Below, piece by piece: positions 30,448 through 39,192 of a stretch of 63,395 nucleotides of DNA. The stretch's first letter is position 1. Each line of letters opens with the position of its first letter. The translations under genes were made by a program, and so were the position numbers. The DNA is from Brevibacillus borstelensis. Lineage in GTDB: Bacteria; Bacillota; Bacilli; Brevibacillales; Brevibacillaceae. The notes beneath the pieces were generated by a model. The model made no database searches. It saw nothing but the letters and a program-made list of their open reading frames with translations, and was not told the origin of the DNA. Location: positions 1 to 63,395 of the forward strand of contig NZ_RHHO01000069.1 in the NCBI RefSeq assembly GCF_003710865.1. The letters run 5' to 3'.

Positions 30448-33345
30448 ATGAAACGACTGCTCAAACGCACTGGCTGCTGGATTATGCTCATGCTGCTCGT
30501 CTTTCAGTTGGCAGCGGTTCCCGCCCTGGCTCAGGACACGACAGGTACCTCGGAAGCGCTTGCAGCAAATATCGAGCAGGCGATATCCGAGCTGGACAAA
30601 AACCCCAACAGCATCGGCTTGCACGCGGGAATAGCGGTATATGATTTGACAGATGAAAAAGTTTTGTACGGGCATAACGCGGACAGAACGTATGTGCCTG
30701 CCTCCAACATGAAGCTGTTTACCACTATTGCCGGTTTAGACAAGCTGGGACCGGATTATCAGTGGAAAACAGAGGTGTACGCCACAGGTAAGGTAAGTGG
30801 CGGCGGGGTTTTAAACGGAGATTTGATCCTGAAGGGCTTCGGTGATCCCAGTCTCACTGTCGCAGATCTGCAAGCCATCGCGGCTGCCCTGAAAGAAAAA
30901 GGGATCAAGCAGGTAAACGGAAAATTGCTGGTGGATGAAAGCTATTTTGACCCGACTCGGCTTGGCTACGGCTGGATGTGGGATGATGAGGTGTATGGGT
31001 ACAGCGCCCAGCTAAGCGCCTTGGCAGTACATAAAAACATGCTGACGATCACGGTGGAGCCAGGGAAAAAAGCGGGAGACACGCCGGTCCTCACCATGGA
31101 GCCAGCCACCGAGTATGTGCAGGTCGTAAATCAATTGCAGACGGTTGCCGGCAAGGACAGTGATATTTCCGTCCAGCGTCCGCGCGGCAAAAACACGATC
31201 ATCTTCAGCGGAACGATTGGTGTAGAGGCAGCTCCTTATCAAGAGGATGTCACGATGGAGGACCCTGCCCTGTACGTTGCGGACATTTGGAAGCAGCGTT
31301 TGACCGCGAGCGGCATCAAGCTTCACCCGCAGGCAAGCGTGGAGAAAACGACGCTTTCCACTGGCACTCCTTTGTATACGCATCTGTCCAAGCCTTTCTC
31401 CGAGATTTTGGTGGAGCTAAACAAGGACAGCGACAATTTTTATGCCGAAATGCTCCTCAAGACACTTGGAGCAACAGAAAAGGGGGAGGGATCGGCGGAA
31501 GCGGGAAGCGAGGTGGTCGCGGACGTATTGAAACGAGCCGGTGTCGAGGCCGGGTATGTGCAAAAGGACGGCTCCGGACTTTCCCGTTTTAACTGGATCA
31601 CGGCAAATCAAATGGTGAAATTGCTTACGTTTGTGCAGGATCAGGAATACAGGGATGCACTGGAGAAGTCACTGCCAATAGCAGGTGTCGACGGAACCTT
31701 GAAAAATCGCTTGAAAGGCACACCGGCAGAAAAGATGGTCATCGCGAAAACGGGCTCCATGGGCGGCGTAAACAGCTTGTCCGGATACGCCACTGCGAAA
31801 AATGGAAACAAGCTCGCTTTCTCCATCTTGATCAACGGGATTTACAAATCCAAATATGCGCGGGATTTGCAGGACAAGGTAGCGGTACTGCTGGCCTCCT
31901 ATCCGGACATCAAGGCTCCTGACGGGTACAAACCGGCAGTGCCTGACGCCTACAAGCTTTCCGCATTGCTTGACCCGATCGCCGAGGAAGCGGATGCATC
32001 CGGGATTACTGCAGGGATTGTCGTCAAGGCTTTGGATCAGGAGCAGGGGGAAGCGATCTGGTATGAGCACGAGGCAGACACGCTGTTGACCCCGGCTTCC
32101 AATCTCAAGCTGCTGACGACAGCGACAGCACTGGCACAGCTTGGCAAAGACTATCAGTTCAAAACAGAAATGTACGGATCCACTCCGCTTCCGAAAAACG
32201 GGGTGTACCAAGGCGATCTCTACCTCAAGGGCTACGGCGATCCGACTCTTCATACAGAAGACAATCTGAAGGTGCAAGAGGGCGTATCGATGGAGGAAAT
32301 CGCTGCCTGGCTGAAGGAACAGGGAATCAAACGGATCAACGGCAATCTCATTCTCGACGAGAGCTACTTTGATCAAGAGCGGCTTGGCCTTGGCTGGTCG
32401 TGGGACGATGAAAGCTACTACTACAATCCGCTATTGGGTGCGTTGGCATTGAACCGCGGAACAGTCATGATCGAATTCCAGCCAGCCGTTCGCGCGGGTG
32501 ACCCGGTACCGATCAACCTGCTGCCCAAAACGAAGTATGCAAATGTGATAAACGAGGCAAAAACGGTGAACTCCGGTCAGGAAAACACCTTTGCCATCGA
32601 AAGGGACCGCGGGACCAACACGATCCGGGTGACGGGCAATCTTCCTTTGGGGACGGCTCCCGATTACGAGCGCGTTCCTGTTGAAGATCCGGCATTGTAT
32701 GCAGGGACTGTGCTTCGAGAGACACTCGAAAACGCGGGAATCTCCTTCTCGGGGAACAGCACGGTCAGCGTCGGAACAGTGCCCCAACAGGCAGTCAAAT
32801 GGACCGAGTTCACTTCCGAGCCGTTATCGGAGATCGTTTCCTATCTGAACAAGAAGAGCGACAACTTTTATGCGGAAATGCTGTTGAAGACACTGGGAGC
32901 GGTGAAACGGGGGGAAGGAAGCTCGTCAGCAGGCGTGGAGGTCGTACAGGAGACTCTTTCGACATTGGGGGTTGAAACGAACTTTGACATGGTTGACGGC
33001 TCCGGTTTGACACGCTACAATCTGATCTCCGCCCGCCATATCGCAGATGTTCTGGAGGGGATGACGAAGCATGCTGCCTATCAGGAATACCTCGACTCTC
33101 TCCCGATAGCCGGCGTAGATGGTACGCTGAAAAATCGCATGAAGGGAACGGCCGCCGAAAACAATGCCCGTGCAAAAACGGGAACACTGACTGGAGTGAG
33201 CAGTCTGTCCGGCTATGTCCAAACGAAGGACGGACAAAAGCTCGTCTTCTCCATCGTGATAAACGGATACGCACCCAAGAGCGAGTATATGACGGCGATC
33301 CAGGATCGGATCGTGTCAGCACTTGCCTCCTATGAGGACAAATAA
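30448..33345 (+). CDS. tandem PBP4-type D-Ala-D-Ala carboxypeptidase (S13, two domains)
   Basis: 965 residues. The signal peptide ends near Ala28. Two complete S13 (DacB/DacC-type) peptidase units follow, about residues 35-480 and 500-965, each with its own active-site triad: SxxK at S86-K89 and S551-K554 (both PASN-x-KL), SxN at S328-N330 and S804-N806 (both DNFYAEMLLKTLGA), and KTG at K434 and K910. Each also has the NGNL-type strands of PBP4. All key residues are intact, so both halves may cleave D-Ala-D-Ala or peptide cross-links at the cell surface. Family members are about 490 residues with one unit, so this is an internal duplication. RBS AAGGAGGG precedes the ATG. It is monocistronic. 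Confidence 0.93.
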   Translation: MKRLLKRTGCWIMLMLLVFQLAAVPALAQDTTGTSEALAANIEQAISELDKNPNSIGLHAGIAVYDLTDEKVLYGHNADRTYVPASNMKLFTTIAGLDKLGPDYQWKTEVYATGKVSGGGVLNGDLILKGFGDPSLTVADLQAIAAALKEKGIKQVNGKLLVDESYFDPTRLGYGWMWDDEVYGYSAQLSALAVHKNMLTITVEPGKKAGDTPVLTMEPATEYVQVVNQLQTVAGKDSDISVQRPRGKNTIIFSGTIGVEAAPYQEDVTMEDPALYVADIWKQRLTASGIKLHPQASVEKTTLSTGTPLYTHLSKPFSEILVELNKDSDNFYAEMLLKTLGATEKGEGSAEAGSEVVADVLKRAGVEAGYVQKDGSGLSRFNWITANQMVKLLTFVQDQEYRDALEKSLPIAGVDGTLKNRLKGTPAEKMVIAKTGSMGGVNSLSGYATAKNGNKLAFSILINGIYKSKYARDLQDKVAVLLASYPDIKAPDGYKPAVPDAYKLSALLDPIAEEADASGITAGIVVKALDQEQGEAIWYEHEADTLLTPASNLKLLTTATALAQLGKDYQFKTEMYGSTPLPKNGVYQGDLYLKGYGDPTLHTEDNLKVQEGVSMEEIAAWLKEQGIKRINGNLILDESYFDQERLGLGWSWDDESYYYNPLLGALALNRGTVMIEFQPAVRAGDPVPINLLPKTKYANVINEAKTVNSGQENTFAIERDRGTNTIRVTGNLPLGTAPDYERVPVEDPALYAGTVLRETLENAGISFSGNSTVSVGTVPQQAVKWTEFTSEPLSEIVSYLNKKSDNFYAEMLLKTLGAVKRGEGSSSAGVEVVQETLSTLGVETNFDMVDGSGLTRYNLISARHIADVLEGMTKHAAYQEYLDSLPIAGVDGTLKNRMKGTAAENNARAKTGTLTGVSSLSGYVQTKDGQKLVFSIVINGYAPKSEYMTAIQDRIVSALASYEDK

Positions 33346-33487
33346 GCTCCAAACCAGCCCGTTCATGGGCTGGTTTTTTGCTGTTTCGCAAATAGGCCTA
33401 TGCCGTGCCGGGCTGCTTTCGGTTGTCATATCTATATTCAGACTGGGCAGGGCCAGAATGAAACCGAAGCAAAGAGAGGGCGTGGGA

Positions 33488-34552
33488 GTGGTGTGTCCGA
33501 ATCGATACGATTGGAAACGGTTAGAGCAGTTTGCAACAGCGATTTTTGTTCGGGCGGGAGTTTCCACGCGGGATGCGGAGACTGTCGCCCGTTCGCTCGT
33601 CCACGCCGACCTGCGCGGTGTCCACTCTCACGGACTTGCGCGCATGCCTGTTTATGTGGAACGGATTTCAGCCGGATTGATCGATTTCAGCAAGGCTCCC
33701 GTCATTTTGAGAAAAGCGGGGGCCACGGCTGTCGTCGACGGAATGAACCATTTGGGAGCGGTTGTCGGAGAGGCCGCTTTGCAGACAGCTATCGAAATAG
33801 CCGGGAAGAATGGAACGGCCATCGTCGGGGTCAGGTGTTCCAACCACTTTGGAGCCTGTTCTTACTATGCTGAACAAGCGATTCAAAAAGGGATGATTCT
33901 CTTCGTCATGTCCAACGCTCCACAGACGATGGCTCCGACTGGAGGAATTCGCCCTTTTTTTGGCTCCAATCCGATTGCAGCAGGCATTCCGGCGGGTTCA
34001 GCCCCTCCATTCCTGCTCGATATGGCGACAACGGTAGCTGCTCGCGGGAAAATTGCTCTGGCGCGGAAAAAGGGCGAAGCCATTCCCAAGGGCTGGGCGA
34101 TCGATGAACGTGGACGGGATACGACAGACCCGGCAGAGGCCTTGCGCGGAGCGCTTCTTCCCATCGGTGGCGCCAAGGGTTATGGCATCGCCATGTTCGT
34201 TGATATTTTATGCGGCCTTTTGGCGGGGGCGGGATATGGTCCGGGTGTGCACAGCTTGTACGATAACGATGAGCATCCGCAAAATGTAGGGCATTTTTTT
34301 TGGGCCCTTCAAATTGAGAGCTTCATGCCGCTGCCCCTCTTTCAACAAAGGATGGATCAGTATATTCAGCAGATCAAAGCGGAGCCCAAGGCGGAAGGAA
34401 GAGAGGAGATTCTGATTCCCGGCGAATGGGAGTGGCGAACGGCAAAAGAAAGGCAGGTCAGCGGAGTTCCGCTCCCCGACACAGTCGTTTGTGAGCTTGC
34501 GGCGCTTGGCAGTACATGGGGTGTCGAGCTGGAAGACGCACGCATCCAATAA
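33488..34552 (+). CDS. LDH2/malate dehydrogenase-family oxidoreductase
   Basis: About 354 residues of the LDH2/MDH2 NAD(P)-dependent family (YiaK/ComC/ureidoglycolate dehydrogenase fold). HADLRGVHSHGLARMPVYVE is the defining active-site stretch (HSHG), followed by GCR-like GVRCSNHFGACSYYAEQA and PFFGSNPIAAGIPAG. PIGGAKGYGIAMFVDILCG lies in the C-terminal half. It oxidises a 2-hydroxy acid; the substrate (malate, lactate, sulfolactate) is not readable. The GTG at 33488, 8 bases after GAGAGG, is a reasonable start; an ATG at 33458 and a frame open to 33323 are alternatives. Confidence 0.87.
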   Translation: MVCPNRYDWKRLEQFATAIFVRAGVSTRDAETVARSLVHADLRGVHSHGLARMPVYVERISAGLIDFSKAPVILRKAGATAVVDGMNHLGAVVGEAALQTAIEIAGKNGTAIVGVRCSNHFGACSYYAEQAIQKGMILFVMSNAPQTMAPTGGIRPFFGSNPIAAGIPAGSAPPFLLDMATTVAARGKIALARKKGEAIPKGWAIDERGRDTTDPAEALRGALLPIGGAKGYGIAMFVDILCGLLAGAGYGPGVHSLYDNDEHPQNVGHFFWALQIESFMPLPLFQQRMDQYIQQIKAEPKAEGREEILIPGEWEWRTAKERQVSGVPLPDTVVCELAALGSTWGVELEDARIQ

Positions 34553-34610
34553 CAAGGACAAAAGGTCCCTCATAGACTGGTGTCAGTGGTGTTTGGAAAG
34601 GAGATGCCGG

Positions 34611-35003
34611 ATGCAAAGACATATGTGCAAAGGAAAGATTCATAGGGCAACCGTTACACAGGCAGAGCTTGATTATGTCGGGAGCATTACGATTGACAGC
34701 TTGCTCATGAAGGAAGCAAACATCCTGCCTTACGAGATCGTGCAAATCACGAGCCTACGCAACGCTACCCGCTGGAAAACCTACGCACTCCCTGCACCTG
34801 AAGGCTCCGGGAAAATATGCCTGAACGGTCCGCCTGCCCATTTATTTCAGCCGGGGGACATTGTCATCATACTGAGCATGGGCATGTATACGGAAGAAGA
34901 AGCCAGCCAGCTAATTCCTCGTGTCGTGTTTGTCGATTCGGAAAATCGCATTACCAGGATCGAGGAACATCATCTTATTACGAATGGAGAGAATGCCACA
35001 TAA
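34611..35003 (+). CDS. panD: aspartate 1-decarboxylase PanD
   Basis: 130 residues. KGKIHRATVTQAELDYVGSI carries the Gly-Ser self-cleavage site (YVG|SITID) that makes the pyruvoyl group. NATRWKTYALPAPEGSG and the GPPAHLFQPGDIVIIL stretch are standard for PanD. It makes beta-alanine for pantothenate. GGAAAGGAG lies 7 bases before the ATG; the frame is open to 34491. No panB/panC are next to it. The ATP-grasp gene overlaps or closely follows. Confidence 0.95.
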   Translation: MQRHMCKGKIHRATVTQAELDYVGSITIDSLLMKEANILPYEIVQITSLRNATRWKTYALPAPEGSGKICLNGPPAHLFQPGDIVIILSMGMYTEEEASQLIPRVVFVDSENRITRIEEHHLITNGENAT

Positions 35004-35041
35004 AAGCGCCGAATGTTGGAAAATGGAGCAAACACCTGGTG

Positions 35042-35728
35042 ATGAGACAGGATGAGCGTCTGTGGGAATTCCTCCCAGATACGGTCCTGTTTGAACCGGA
35101 GGCCCTTTGGAGGCATTTGGAAAAATATCGATCTGTCATATTAAAGCCTTCAGGTGGCGGCGGTGGAGCTGGGATAATCAAGGTTACATCTCTGGGCGAT
35201 TCTCGTTACCAGGTTCATGCCGGAAACGGGCGCAGGGTTGTCAAAGGGGAGGAGGCAACGGTCAAGTATGTACGTTCCTTGTTCAGGCCGAAGCCATACT
35301 TGATCCAGCCGTATCTTCGCCTGGGGAGGATCAACGGACGTCCCTTTGATATAAGGGTGATGATCCAACGAACCAAAGGAAGGCCCTGGGTCGTGACCGG
35401 GTTTCTCGCCAAGCTGGCAGGCCCGGGATTTATCGTCACAAACATCGCCCGAAGCAGAGGCAAAGTTTTGCCGCTGACGGTCGCTCTCGCCCAATCAAAT
35501 GTCGATGTGTCCCCGGATTTGTTAGAGGAGATCAAATACGTGGCCCAGATGACTGGCGAATGCTTGGGAAAAAAATACCCCACTCTCAGGAAAGTTGGGC
35601 TCGACTTGGGGATTGATACAACTGGGAAACCGTGGATCATCGAAGCGAACTTTCGACCGTCGCTGTCGCTGTTCCGAAAGCTTCCAGACCTCCGGGCCTA
35701 TCGACGAATCGTCAAGTTCAGCAGGTAG
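35042..35728 (+). CDS. YheC/YheD-like ATP-grasp protein
   Basis: At least 228 residues of ATP-grasp fold. VILKPSGGGGGAGIIKVT is the Gly-rich nucleotide loop, RPFDIRVMIQRTKGRPWVVT and VGLDLGIDTTGKPWIIEANFRPS complete the catalytic domain (Asp/Asn/Glu metal ligands visible). The family is linked to endospore coat and to amide ligations in Bacillales. Homologues normally include the upstream residues VGKWSKHLVM, which are in frame here (from about 35009) but have no ATG/GTG/TTG; only GTG 35039 or ATG 35042 remain. The true start may be a rare codon. Confidence 0.8.
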   Translation: MRQDERLWEFLPDTVLFEPEALWRHLEKYRSVILKPSGGGGGAGIIKVTSLGDSRYQVHAGNGRRVVKGEEATVKYVRSLFRPKPYLIQPYLRLGRINGRPFDIRVMIQRTKGRPWVVTGFLAKLAGPGFIVTNIARSRGKVLPLTVALAQSNVDVSPDLLEEIKYVAQMTGECLGKKYPTLRKVGLDLGIDTTGKPWIIEANFRPSLSLFRKLPDLRAYRRIVKFSR

Positions 35729-35730
35729 AA

Positions 35731-35778
35731 GCCGACCACTTGTCACTGCCACGGACAAGTGGTCGGCCTCTTTATTTA
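35731..35778 (+). terminator. strong rho-independent terminator
   Basis: GCCGACCACTTGTC, 9-base loop, GACAAGTGGTCGGC, then CTCTTTATTT: a perfect 14-base stem. Confidence 0.9.
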
Positions 35779-35801
35779 AGAAATAAACAGAACATTCAAG
35801 A

Positions 35802-35831
35802 TTGTCATTTTAAAGAGGTCTTGGTTATAAT
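35802..35831 (+). promoter_or_regulatory. promoter of the IclR-pxp operon
   Basis: TTGTCA, 18-base spacer, TATAAT, with the start site expected near 35838. Confidence 0.7.
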
Positions 35832-35849
35832 GAGGAGTACATACAAAAA

Positions 35850-35864
35850 CGGAATGCAATTCCG
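35850..35864 (+). promoter_or_regulatory. candidate IclR operator
   Basis: CGGAAT-GCA-ATTCCG, a perfect 6-base-arm palindrome about 12 bases after the predicted transcription start. A second half site (ATTCGGAA) overlaps downstream. Size and symmetry fit IclR-family sites (consensus like TGGAAATNATTTCCA), so autoregulation is likely. Confidence 0.55.
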
Positions 35865-35887
35865 ATATTCGGAACGGAGAGATCGCT

Positions 35888-36670
35888 TTGTCCGAAACCA
35901 ATAAAACGGTTCTGAAAGCACTAGAGCTGCTTCAATTGTTTCTTGATCACCCACAGTTGACGCTGCTGGAGGCAGTCCATCTGTCCGGACAGCCCAAAAC
36001 CTCTGTATACCGGATGCTGATGTCTCTGGAAGAGGGAGGCCTGCTGAAGCGGACGGATGTGGGAGCGTATGAATTGGGACTTGGGTTTCTGCAATACGGA
36101 CAAGCTGTTTCAGAACGGATGGATATCCGCCGGGAAGCCCTGCCTGTCATGGTACGGTTAAACGAAGAAATTGGCGAAGCCGTCAACCTGATTATCCGGG
36201 ACGGCGAAGAAGCAACTTATGTGGAAAAGGTAGACACCAAAGAGCCGATCCGGGTATACACAGCGATCGGACGGCGGGCTCCGCTGTACGCAGGGGCCTG
36301 TCCCCGAGTTCTGCTCGCTTTTTTGCCCGACGAAGAGCAGGAAAAATACTTGTCGCGTGTAAAGCTGCAGCCGGTCGCGGATTGTACGATTACCGACATC
36401 GACGTGCTTCGCCGTGTGCTGTCTGAGTCAAGGCAAAACGGTTATACTGTCAGCCACTCCGAACTGTACAACGATACGTCAGCGGTAGCCGCACCGATTT
36501 ACGACCATAGCGGCAGTGTGATCGCAGGGATCAGTATTGTCGGGCCGACCAGCCGGTACAAGGAAGGACAGATACAGCTGTTGGCCCAAAAAGTAATCGA
36601 AGCCGCACAAGCCATATCAAGGAAGCTGGGCTGGAATGACAGAAGGTGCGGGAGGGGAGCCATGCAATGA
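35888..36670 (+). CDS. IclR-family transcriptional regulator
   Basis: 260 residues from a TTG start (CGGAGAG 6 bases upstream). N-terminal winged helix-turn-helix (LTLLEAVHLSGQPKTSVYRM) and a C-terminal IclR effector domain with GEAVNLIIRDGEEATYVEK, RRAPLYAGACPRVLLAFLPD and TSAVAAPIYDHSGSVIAGIS. It probably controls the 5-oxoprolinase genes that follow, since it starts the operon and its stop overlaps pxpB. The effector may be 5-oxoproline (inference). Confidence 0.92.
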   Translation: MSETNKTVLKALELLQLFLDHPQLTLLEAVHLSGQPKTSVYRMLMSLEEGGLLKRTDVGAYELGLGFLQYGQAVSERMDIRREALPVMVRLNEEIGEAVNLIIRDGEEATYVEKVDTKEPIRVYTAIGRRAPLYAGACPRVLLAFLPDEEQEKYLSRVKLQPVADCTITDIDVLRRVLSESRQNGYTVSHSELYNDTSAVAAPIYDHSGSVIAGISIVGPTSRYKEGQIQLLAQKVIEAAQAISRKLGWNDRRCGRGAMQ

Positions 36671-37404
36671 AAGACATTCAAATGGAACCGATGGGAGATC
36701 AAGCCCTCATCATTCGCTTTGGCACAGTGATTGACCGGACAACTCACGAAAAGGTGAGACAATTTGCCGCATGGCTGGACCAGCATCCTGTTCCGGGAAT
36801 GGTCGAATACATCCCTGCTTTTACGACCGTGACAATCTTTTACGATCCGGTATCGCTTTACGAACAGCGAAAAACGGATTTCTCCGCGAACGAACCGATC
36901 ATTTCACCGTATGAAAAGCTGCGTTTGTTCCTCGAAGCCGCCTTGAAGCAATTATCGGATCAGCCGCCTGCCGCCGGAAATACCGTGGAGATACCTGTTC
37001 TCTACGGAGGTGAAATGGGTCCCGATCTTTCCGAGGTAGCCGCTTATCACCAGATGAGCGAGGAAGAAGTGATCCGGATTCATTCGGAGGGAGACTATCA
37101 TGTATTCATGATCGGGTTTGCTCCGGGCTTCCCTTATATCGGCGGGTTGTCGGAAAAAATCGCTACCCCGCGCAAGACGAGCCCGCGGCTAAAAATCCCG
37201 AAAGGCTCGGTCGGCATCGCAGGCGAACAAACGGGAGTTTACTCGCTGGAAACGCCGGGAGGCTGGCAGATAATCGGGCGGACACCGATAAGCTTGTTCC
37301 GTCCGGAGCACAATCCCCCGAGTTATTTGAAGGCAGGAGATCGCGTGCGCTTTGTTCCGATCACGGCAGAAGAGTACGAAGCGTATAAGGAGGGGGAGGC
37401 ATGA
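36667..37404 (+). CDS. pxpB: 5-oxoprolinase subunit PxpB
   Basis: 245 residues, the KipI family. Landmarks: GDQALIIRFG, the HVFMIGFAPGFPYIGGL loop, and a PRLKIPKGSVGIAGEQTGVY segment. PxpB and PxpC form the ATP-dependent 5-oxoproline (pyroglutamate) ring-opening enzyme with PxpA. It starts in the ATGA overlap with the regulator's stop and ends in an ATGA overlap with pxpC, so all are translationally coupled. The historic name KipI (kinase inhibitor) applies to the same family. Confidence 0.93.
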   Translation: MKDIQMEPMGDQALIIRFGTVIDRTTHEKVRQFAAWLDQHPVPGMVEYIPAFTTVTIFYDPVSLYEQRKTDFSANEPIISPYEKLRLFLEAALKQLSDQPPAAGNTVEIPVLYGGEMGPDLSEVAAYHQMSEEEVIRIHSEGDYHVFMIGFAPGFPYIGGLSEKIATPRKTSPRLKIPKGSVGIAGEQTGVYSLETPGGWQIIGRTPISLFRPEHNPPSYLKAGDRVRFVPITAEEYEAYKEGEA

Positions 37405-38408
37405 GTCTCAGAGTGATTCGTCCCGGACTGCTTACCACGGTGCAGGATGGAGGGAGAGTCGGCTTTCAGAAGCATGGCGTGATCGTCGGGGGCGTAATGG
37501 ACACGTTTGCACACAGGATGGCAAATTTGCTGGTTGGCAATGAAGGGTCAGAGGCCACCTTGGAGATGACGATGAAGGGCGATACGTGGGAAGTGACAGA
37601 AGATACGCTGCTCGCGATTTGCGGAGCAGACATGAAAGCGATTGCTGACGGCCAACCGCTGCCGCGATGGAAGCCTGTATGGGTCAAGGCTGGGACGGTC
37701 ATACAGTTTGGCGTCAGCCAGCACGGGGCCAGAACATATGTAGCGATAGCAGGAGGCTTTCAAATCCCGCTCGTAATGAACAGCCGGTCTACGTATGTCA
37801 GAGCAGGAATAGGCGGTTATGAAGGGCGGGCATTGCAAAAGGGAGACGAACTGAAAGCAGATAAGCCCGGACCCCAAGCCAAGAAGCTGTACGATTTTTT
37901 GCGAAAACAAGCCCGGGTGGCTTCCTTTTATGCGCCGGATTGGGGGATTGCCTCGGAACTCATGCCCCGCTACCACGAGCAGCCTATCGTCCGCGTCGTG
38001 AAAGGGAATCAATTTGACTGGTTTACCAGGGAGAGCCGGGAAGCGTTTTTCCAGCAAGCTTATCGCGTAAGTCCCCAATCGGATCGCATGGGCTATCGCC
38101 TGGATGGTCCCCTTCTGGAGCGGATTGACAAGAGCAGAGAGCTCGTTTCCGAAGCAGTTACGTTCGGTACTGTGCAGGTTCCGGCTGAAGGCAATCCGAT
38201 CGTTCTGTTGGCAGACAGGCAAACGACCGGGGGCTACCCCAAGATTGCCCAGATTATCAGTGTCGATCTGCCGTTGATCGTTCAAACAAAGCCCGGGGAT
38301 GCGATCCGTTTCCGGGAGATTGGCCATCAGGAGGCCGAGCGGCTTTTGATTGAGCGGGAACAGCTAATCCGCCAGGCGCGGCTGGGCATGCAACTGAAAT
38401 ATGAGTAG
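37401..38408 (+). CDS. pxpC: 5-oxoprolinase subunit PxpC
   Basis: 335 residues, the KipA/biotin-dependent carboxylase-like domain family. [40 protein letters not shown] and [18 protein letters not shown] are characteristic. It partners PxpB. AAGGAGG lies shortly before the ATG, and a 4-base overlap with pxpB is present; pxpA follows after 13 bases. Confidence 0.93.
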   Translation: MSLRVIRPGLLTTVQDGGRVGFQKHGVIVGGVMDTFAHRMANLLVGNEGSEATLEMTMKGDTWEVTEDTLLAICGADMKAIADGQPLPRWKPVWVKAGTVIQFGVSQHGARTYVAIAGGFQIPLVMNSRSTYVRAGIGGYEGRALQKGDELKADKPGPQAKKLYDFLRKQARVASFYAPDWGIASELMPRYHEQPIVRVVKGNQFDWFTRESREAFFQQAYRVSPQSDRMGYRLDGPLLERIDKSRELVSEAVTFGTVQVPAEGNPIVLLADRQTTGGYPKIAQIISVDLPLIVQTKPGDAIRFREIGHQEAERLLIEREQLIRQARLGMQLKYE

Positions 38409-38421
38409 GAGGCTGGAGAAA

Positions 38422-39192
38422 ATGACGTTTCGCATTGACTTGAACTGTGACATGGGAGAGGGCTTCGGCGCGTATAGCATCGGGAACGATGAGCAGATCT
38501 TGCCCTACATCACTTCGGCCAATATCGCTTGCGGCTTTCATGCCGGCGATCCGGCAACCATGCGAAAAACCGTGATAGCAGCGCTGGACAAAAAGGTGGC
38601 GGTAGGGGCCCATCCCGGTTTGCCGGATCTGATCGGCTTTGGCAGAAGGAATATGTCCATTACCCCTGCAGAAGCTTATGAGTACGTTGTCTATCAAGTC
38701 GGCGCCCTGGAGGCATTTATCCGTGCAGAAGGCGGTAGCATGCAGCATGTAAAGCCGCACGGCGCACTGTACAATATGGCTGCCGTCGATCCGGAGCTGG
38801 CAGAGGCGATCGCGGAAGCAGTCTACCGGGTCAATCCCGAGCTGTTTTTGGTCGGACTGGCGGGAAGCCATCTCATCGAAAAAGGTCTCCAAGCGGGATT
38901 GCGCGTAAAAAATGAAGTGTTTGCCGACCGGACGTACCAGCACGATGGAACCCTCACTCCCCGGTCGCAGCCGGATGCGCTCATCACAGATGAAGAAAAG
39001 GCGGTTTCCCAGGTGATCCGGATGATCAAAGAAGGGAAGGTAGCCACGAGACAAGCCGTGGACAAAGAAATCGTTGCGGAAACCGTCTGTATACATGGGG
39101 ACGGCCAGCATGCCGTGGAATTTGCAAAGCGCATCCGTGCGACTCTGGAAGAATCGGGCATCGCGGTCATGGCAATGGGCCTCGAGACTTAG
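38422..39192 (+). CDS. pxpA: 5-oxoprolinase subunit PxpA (LamB/YcsF)
   Basis: 256 residues of the LamB/YcsF family. [20 protein letters not shown] at the start, [15 protein letters not shown] and [18 protein letters not shown] provide the metal/substrate site, and [13 protein letters not shown] and [18 protein letters not shown] complete it. It completes the ATP-dependent 5-oxoprolinase with PxpBC and feeds glutamate. The ATG at 38422 is 9 bases after AGGAGG, just downstream of the pxpC stop. Its stop overlaps the convergent MFS gene's stop by 4 bases, so no terminator can lie between. Confidence 0.95.
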   Translation: MTFRIDLNCDMGEGFGAYSIGNDEQILPYITSANIACGFHAGDPATMRKTVIAALDKKVAVGAHPGLPDLIGFGRRNMSITPAEAYEYVVYQVGALEAFIRAEGGSMQHVKPHGALYNMAAVDPELAEAIAEAVYRVNPELFLVGLAGSHLIEKGLQAGLRVKNEVFADRTYQHDGTLTPRSQPDALITDEEKAVSQVIRMIKEGKVATRQAVDKEIVAETVCIHGDGQHAVEFAKRIRATLEESGIAVMAMGLET

